Origin: Acidaminococcaceae bacterium
GTDB lineage: Bacteria; Bacillota; Negativicutes; Acidaminococcales; Acidaminococcaceae
Length of the DNA stretch: 9,858 bases
NCBI GenBank assembly: GCA_028693975.1
Contig: JAQUUF010000031.1
Location: 1-9,858 of the forward strand
Direction of reading: 5' to 3'
The position numbers were made by a program, and so were the translations under genes. Every line of letters starts with the position of its first letter. The first letter of the stretch is position 1. Below, piece by piece: positions 6,841 through 9,858 of this stretch. The notes beneath the pieces were generated by a model. That model made no database searches. It had not been told where the DNA came from and worked only from the letters and a program-made list of their open reading frames with translations.

Positions 6841-7595
6841 TATTCGTGTTTAATGTTCAGTTTATAGTATTTCACAATAGTGGCCGCTTCTTCCTGGGGG
6901 AGGCCGGCTACTGATGTTTGGTCGTAATTGCCTGCTTTGAAATAGTAGGAGGAGACGCTAAAGGAGGGTGGGATACTGACAGTGGTATTACTACCGTTGA
7001 TATTGATGTTGAGCTCGTTGTCGCTGACGCTGAGTACAAAGTTGAATTTACTGCCTGGGTCAACTTGTCCTACAGGATGTTTAGTGGTAGAACCGCCTTG
7101 TGGTGATTTTTCTACGCAGAGCAGGAGTTGTCCACCTGCCAGATATTCCAAAAGGCAGAGAGGTTTTCGAGGACCGCTGGCCTGATAAACTTGAGCTAGG
7201 GCTGTCCGCTCTTGGACTAGAGGTACGGCGACTTCACCTGTGAGGCTATGATTACCTTCGGAGCGCCAGCCTTGGGTTTGCTCACGTAGCTCCGTACGGC
7301 AATGAGTGGAATTAGGCGAGGTAACGCCTTGGTGAGGTACCATTAGCGTCATGGCACCGTCTACCTTATCTGTATAGAAATATTGGTTAGTAAAGCCGGT
7401 TTTTCCTGCTAACTCGCCAACAGGTATTATTTGCATTTTGCCGTTGGTTCCGCTAGGTAGTTGCAGGGTATAATTAGTTAGGTCAAAATTACCGCCCGGG
7501 GGAAGAGCTGGGTCCAGCTTAGGCCGCTCCCACAGTGGCTTGAGGAACACTATGACAAGAGCAGCAATTATCAAGAACAACTTTTTGATATTCAT
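6840..7595 (-). CDS. PL7-type polysaccharide (alginate-lyase-like) protein with atypical QVY motif
   Basis: A 251-residue protein with an N-terminal basic-hydrophobic stretch (residues 1-19) that fits a signal peptide or membrane anchor without a lipobox, then a beta-jelly-roll domain of polysaccharide lyase family 7. PL7 enzymes cut alginate or related uronate glycans by beta-elimination. Seen are RTELRE (100-105), the region of the Q(I/V)H motif, and YYFKAGNYDQ (217-226) with the catalytic tyrosine Y224. The middle motif reads QVY (135-137): the usual catalytic histidine is tyrosine (codon TAT, one base from CAT). The alignment is anchored by the following LxxLEYLAGGQL, the usual LKLRYxxGxL strand. 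The start has AGAGG 6 nt upstream. It stands alone, convergent with the methylase-like gene, with no other glycan genes nearby. Family placement is firm; substrate and activity are uncertain. Confidence 0.82.
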   Translation of the reverse strand: MNIKKLFLIIAALVIVFLKPLWERPKLDPALPPGGNFDLTNYTLQLPSGTNGKMQIIPVGELAGKTGFTNQYFYTDKVDGAMTLMVPHQGVTSPNSTHCRTELREQTQGWRSEGNHSLTGEVAVPLVQERTALAQVYQASGPRKPLCLLEYLAGGQLLLCVEKSPQGGSTTKHPVGQVDPGSKFNFVLSVSDNELNININGSNTTVSIPPSFSVSSYYFKAGNYDQTSVAGLPQEEAATIVKYYKLNIKHE

Positions 7596-7634
7596 GGTTG
7601 GCCTCTGTATGCTTGTTATTATTACTTAGCTCTA

Positions 7635-7662
7635 ATTGTAGCACAAAAACAGGTAGAGACAA
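7635..7662 (-). promoter_or_regulatory. Candidate promoter of the PL7 gene
   Basis: On the minus strand TTGTCT (7657-7662) and TACAAT (7635-7640) are separated by 16 bp. The -10 box differs from consensus at one position and the -35 at three. The start site would lie about 30 nt before the ATG. Confidence 0.45.
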
Positions 7663-7700
7663 GCTCCCAGTTTTTATTGATGGAGGCAGATAATAATTAA

Positions 7701-7709
7701 TGGTATAAT
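7701..7709 (+). promoter_or_regulatory. Extended -10 promoter of the DUF805 gene
   Basis: TGGTATAAT gives a perfect -10 hexamer with an upstream TG dinucleotide, the extended -10 pattern that can work without a good -35. The only -35-like hexamer, TTGATG at 7677-7682, is 21 bp away. A short leader leads to an AAGGAGG at 7734-7740, 7 nt before the ATG. Confidence 0.65.
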
Positions 7710-7747
7710 TATATAAATCACAAGCATTTTTTAAAGGAGGATACTAT

Positions 7748-8131
7748 ATGAATGATTCTAAGGGACCGATGGAGGCATTTAAGTATGTTGTGACAGAGAA
7801 TTACGTTAATTTTAATGGTAGAGCTAGCCGTTCAGAATATTGGTATTATGCCTTAGTAATGTTTGGCGTTAATTTGGTTTTGAACTTTCTCAAGGGGGCA
7901 CTGGGCCTTGATATGCTCTTTGGTACAATAAGCATCATAGTAAGTCTGGCAGTACTTTTGCCGGGCATTGGCGTGGCTATCAGAAGACTGCATGATACTG
8001 GGCATAGCGGGTGGTGGTCGCTCTTGATGCTGATTCCCTTGATAGGTACTTGTGGTTTTTTGTACTTCATGATTAAGGGTAGTGACCCTTACGACAATGA
8101 ATATGGACCATATCCGCCTAGGTATTTCTAA
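7748..8131 (+). CDS. DUF805 family small membrane protein
   Basis: A 127-residue protein with the hallmarks of the DUF805 (YhaH-type) family: FNGRASRSEYWYY near residues 22-34, IRRLHDTGHSGWW (about 78-90), and a C-terminal KGSDPYDNEYGPYP segment. About three membrane helices are visible, roughly 33-50, 54-75 and 88-110. Members are common single-domain inner-membrane proteins of unknown function, often found singly. Length is normal for the family and the frame is intact. The strong AAGGAGG ribosome binding site and extended -10 promoter suggest it is expressed. No terminator is evident between it and the following gene fragment. Confidence 0.93.
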   Translation: MNDSKGPMEAFKYVVTENYVNFNGRASRSEYWYYALVMFGVNLVLNFLKGALGLDMLFGTISIIVSLAVLLPGIGVAIRRLHDTGHSGWWSLLMLIPLIGTCGFLYFMIKGSDPYDNEYGPYPPRYF

Positions 8132-8195
8132 TACGCAGTAAGATGAACATATTAGTAGAGGAGGAGTTTGTTGTGCAAAAGATAAGGAGGAGGGA

Positions 8196-8426
8196 TTGCG
8201 GATGGAGGAGCTCAAGAAGTATGATGTGGGGGTTATGAATCCCAATTGCGGTGAATATTACGACCTACATGGGCGTACGCAGGTATCACATAGCACGGCA
8301 GTACCACGTTTGGAAGATTTATTTGAGCTCGTGAAGAGCTACGGCGACAAGAATATTATTCTGAATATAGAAACTAAATCCTATCCTGACCCAGCAATTC
8401 TGACCCTTGGTTTTTATACTGGTTAA
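8196..8426 (+). pseudogene. Remnant of a glycerophosphodiester phosphodiesterase (GDPD) gene
   Basis: Only about 76 residues remain. The stretch MEELKKYDVG, then VPRLEDLFELVKSYGDKNIILNIETKSYPDP, matches the middle of GDPD-type TIM-barrel enzymes, which hydrolyse glycerophosphodiesters: the xLEELxxLDxG segment, the IPTLEExL helix and the NIExK strand. The N-terminal HRG/ExD metal site and catalytic histidines, and the C-terminal half of the barrel (a full enzyme is about 240 residues or more), are absent. Possible starts are TTG 8196 (AAGGAGG at 8184-8190, 5 nt away) or ATG 8202. A GTG at 8173 with its own GAGGAGG opens a different frame reading MQKIRR, which could be the old N-terminus followed by a frame-shifting deletion. 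The product cannot be an active enzyme. Confidence 0.75.
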
Positions 8427-8430
8427 ATTG

Positions 8431-9747
8431 CTATTGATAGCGCAGTAAGGCAGCTTCTAGACGATTACGTACTAGTTGTGGCGTGGTTGGTTTGTACAAG
8501 AAGTCGTCTGCACCGATAGCCAATAGTTCTTCTTCTTGCTTGGCATCACCATATTGAGTATTGGCAATGATAGCGATATTGCGATAGCGTTCGTCGGAGC
8601 GAATCTTTTTGATTAGACTAATGCCATCCATGTCAGGCATAACGATATCGGTAATTATAGCTGCAATATCTTGATTAGCATCTAATACCGCCAGAGCCTC
8701 CTGTCCGTTGCGCGCTACCAGTACATCATATTGGCTATTAATAGCAGTAGTTAATACTGCGATGTTGAGCTCGGCATCATCCACAAACAAAACTTTCTTT
8801 TTAATAATGGCTGCAGTTTTATCAAGGTAATGCAATATCGTTCTGTAAAGCAAAGCTGGGACAACTGGCTTGGCAAGATGGTCGTTCATGCCAGCCTTAA
8901 GGCTTTGTTGTACGTCTTCGGCAAAGGCGTTGGCCGTCATAGCAATAATTGGTATGCTTTTGGCTTGTGGGTGTTTACTGCTACGAATTACTCGAGTAGC
9001 TTCGTAGCCATCCATTATTGGCATGCGCACATCCATTAATATTAGGTTGAAAGTTCCAATCGGACTGTTGAGAAAGAAGTCCGAGCCTGCCTTTCCATCT
9101 GAGGCAACAGTTACTTTGGCTCCAGCCTTGCATAATATCTTATAAGCTACTTTTTGGTTAATGGGATGGTCCTCGCAGAGTAAGATGCGAGCTTGAGACA
9201 AATCATAATCTTCTAGGTTAGAAAGAGTCGGATTTTGCGGTACAGCATCAGTATCGCTATTTCCTAGTGGGATAGGAAGATCTATTACAAAAGTGGTGCC
9301 TTGCCCCAGAACACTTGTAAGAGAGATGACACCTCCTTTTAAATCAATAATAGCTTTGGCGATAGAAAGGCCAAGACCGGTGCCTTCAACTGAGGAGTTG
9401 GAATTTTTAAGCGCACGATAAAAAGGCTCAAAGATGTGTTTTTGGGTATCTTCGTCCATACCGATACCGTTATCTGTTATTTCAAAGCGGTAGTTACCAA
9501 TATTGGTATGCTTAGAGGGTGTTTCAGTAATGCGGTAGATTATTTTTCCACCGGATGGAGTGTATTTGAGTGCATTGGACAGAACATTGTCTAAGGCACT
9601 ATGTATCCTAGCTACATCGCCACAACAATTATCATGAATAATGTTTACAAACATTTGGAAGTGTTGATTTTTCTGTTCGGCCAAAGCATGAAAACTTGTC
9701 TCTGTACGTTTGAGCTCAGAGGTGAGAGAAAACTGGACTAGTATCAT
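8431..9747 (-). pseudogene. 5'-truncated hybrid sensor histidine kinase (HATPase plus two receiver domains), cut by an IS
   Basis: The remaining 438 codons encode an HATPase_c kinase domain: N box HSALDNVLSNALKYTP (49-64), G1 DNGIGM (92-97), F box FEPFY (106-110), G2 GTGLGLS (122-128). Two receiver domains follow. Receiver 1 (about 186-308) has E192/D193, phospho-acceptor D239, T271 and K293. Receiver 2 (about 317-435) has D323/D324, D367, T397 and K419. All catalytic and phospho-acceptor residues are present, but the sensor domains and the HisKA helix with its phosphorylated histidine, which should precede residue 6 (FSLT), are missing. Upstream lies an IS3-family element end. The ATG at 9745-9747 appears to be IS DNA, is directly preceded by TAA and has no ribosome binding site. 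It is therefore a broken kinase; the missing part may lie beyond the IS. Confidence 0.85.
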
Positions 9748-9858
9748 TTAAGTAGAGTCATTAAACTCGTCAAATATGCTAATATATATTTGGGAGGCTA
9801 ATAAAATGAACTATGATAAAGAATTTAAAGAAGATGCTATCCGACTATCCGACGAGAT
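9734..9858 (+). mobile_element. Left end of an IS3-family insertion sequence (continues outside window)
   Basis: A transposase orfA of IS3 type begins at 9806, and the homology of the histidine kinase stops just inside 9734. A TG dinucleotide, expected at IS3-family tips (5'-TG...CA-3'), is at 9734-9735, and the following TGGACTAGTATCATTTAAG is a candidate left inverted repeat. The exact boundary is inferred from the kinase break and could be off by several bases; the right end is not in the window. Confidence 0.65.
9806..9858 (+). CDS. IS3-family transposase OrfA, N-terminal part (partial)
   Basis: The first 17 residues, MNYDKEFKEDAIRLSDE, match the typical N-terminus of IS3-family OrfA (InsE-like) proteins, the start of the helix-turn-helix that binds the terminal repeats. 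GGGAGG at 9792-9797 lies 8 nt before the ATG. The rest, including OrfB with the DDE integrase core and the programmed frameshift, would be to the right. With only 17 residues, the subgroup cannot be named. Confidence 0.78.
   Translation, partial: MNYDKEFKEDAIRLSDE

Noticed and set aside
4981..8281. Repeated 10-mer GGCGTACGCA at 4981-4990 and 8272-8281
   Set aside because: Two isolated copies, one in a leader and one inside the GDPD remnant, with no shared context. The palindromic core GCGTACGC makes it eye-catching but chance is enough.
9745..9747. IS-supplied ATG creating a functional truncated kinase
   Set aside because: The ATG is directly preceded by TAA and no ribosome binding site is seen upstream on the minus strand, so efficient translation is unlikely.
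1..9858. CRISPR arrays, tandem repeats, phage attachment sites or replication origins
   Set aside because: No regularly spaced repeats, no repeated DnaA-box cluster, and no direct repeat of the tRNA-Leu 3' end were noticed in the window.

Overview
The window looks like chromosomal DNA of a low-to-mid GC Firmicutes bacterium, most likely a Negativicutes (Selenomonas/Acidaminococcus/Phascolarctobacterium-type) organism. The reasons are strong AAGGAGG-type ribosome binding sites, GTG starts, a tRNA with encoded CCA, TTGACA/TATAAT promoters, and the overall look of the IleS and DUF805 proteins. The taxonomic placement is an inference; no marker in the window settles it.

Layout: (1) 2-2002, the 3' two thirds of ileS (+), ending at a bidirectional terminator shared with (2) a convergent membrane acyltransferase of the Acyl_transf_3 family (2062-3153, -). 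(3) A clear promoter at 3176-3204 drives a two-gene operon: a class IV aminotransferase-fold protein (3280-4146) and, 9 nt downstream, a small polytopic membrane protein resembling ECF-transporter S components (4156-4644). (4) A shared terminator separates that operon from tRNA-Leu(CAA) on the minus strand, which has its own near-consensus promoter. (5) A strong promoter flanked by two near-identical palindromes spaced 52 bp apart drives an orphan HsdM-like/HsdS-like fusion protein (5013-6788). (6) A convergent PL7-type polysaccharide lyase (6840-7595, -) follows. (7) A DUF805 membrane protein (7748-8131, +) is followed by a fragment of a glycerophosphodiester phosphodiesterase gene. (8) The 3' part of a hybrid sensor histidine kinase (HATPase plus two receiver domains, -) is cut off at its 5' side by the left end of an IS3-family element, whose orfA begins at 9806 and runs off the window.

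The most unusual point is that three otherwise intact neighbouring genes of enzyme families have substituted catalytic signatures. The aminotransferase lacks the Schiff-base lysine (Asn instead), the conserved PLP-phosphate arginine (Glu instead) and the D-amino-acid carboxylate trap. The methylase has SFPL where NPP(F/Y) belongs. The PL7 protein has QVY where Q(I/V)H belongs. The first two look like pseudoenzymes that kept their fold. The methylase-like protein keeps a target-recognition domain and sits behind a doubly palindromic promoter, so a regulatory DNA-binding role is a testable hypothesis. The right-hand end (8132-9858) is a decaying accessory zone with two broken genes and an insertion sequence. 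No known defence or mobile system is complete within the window.
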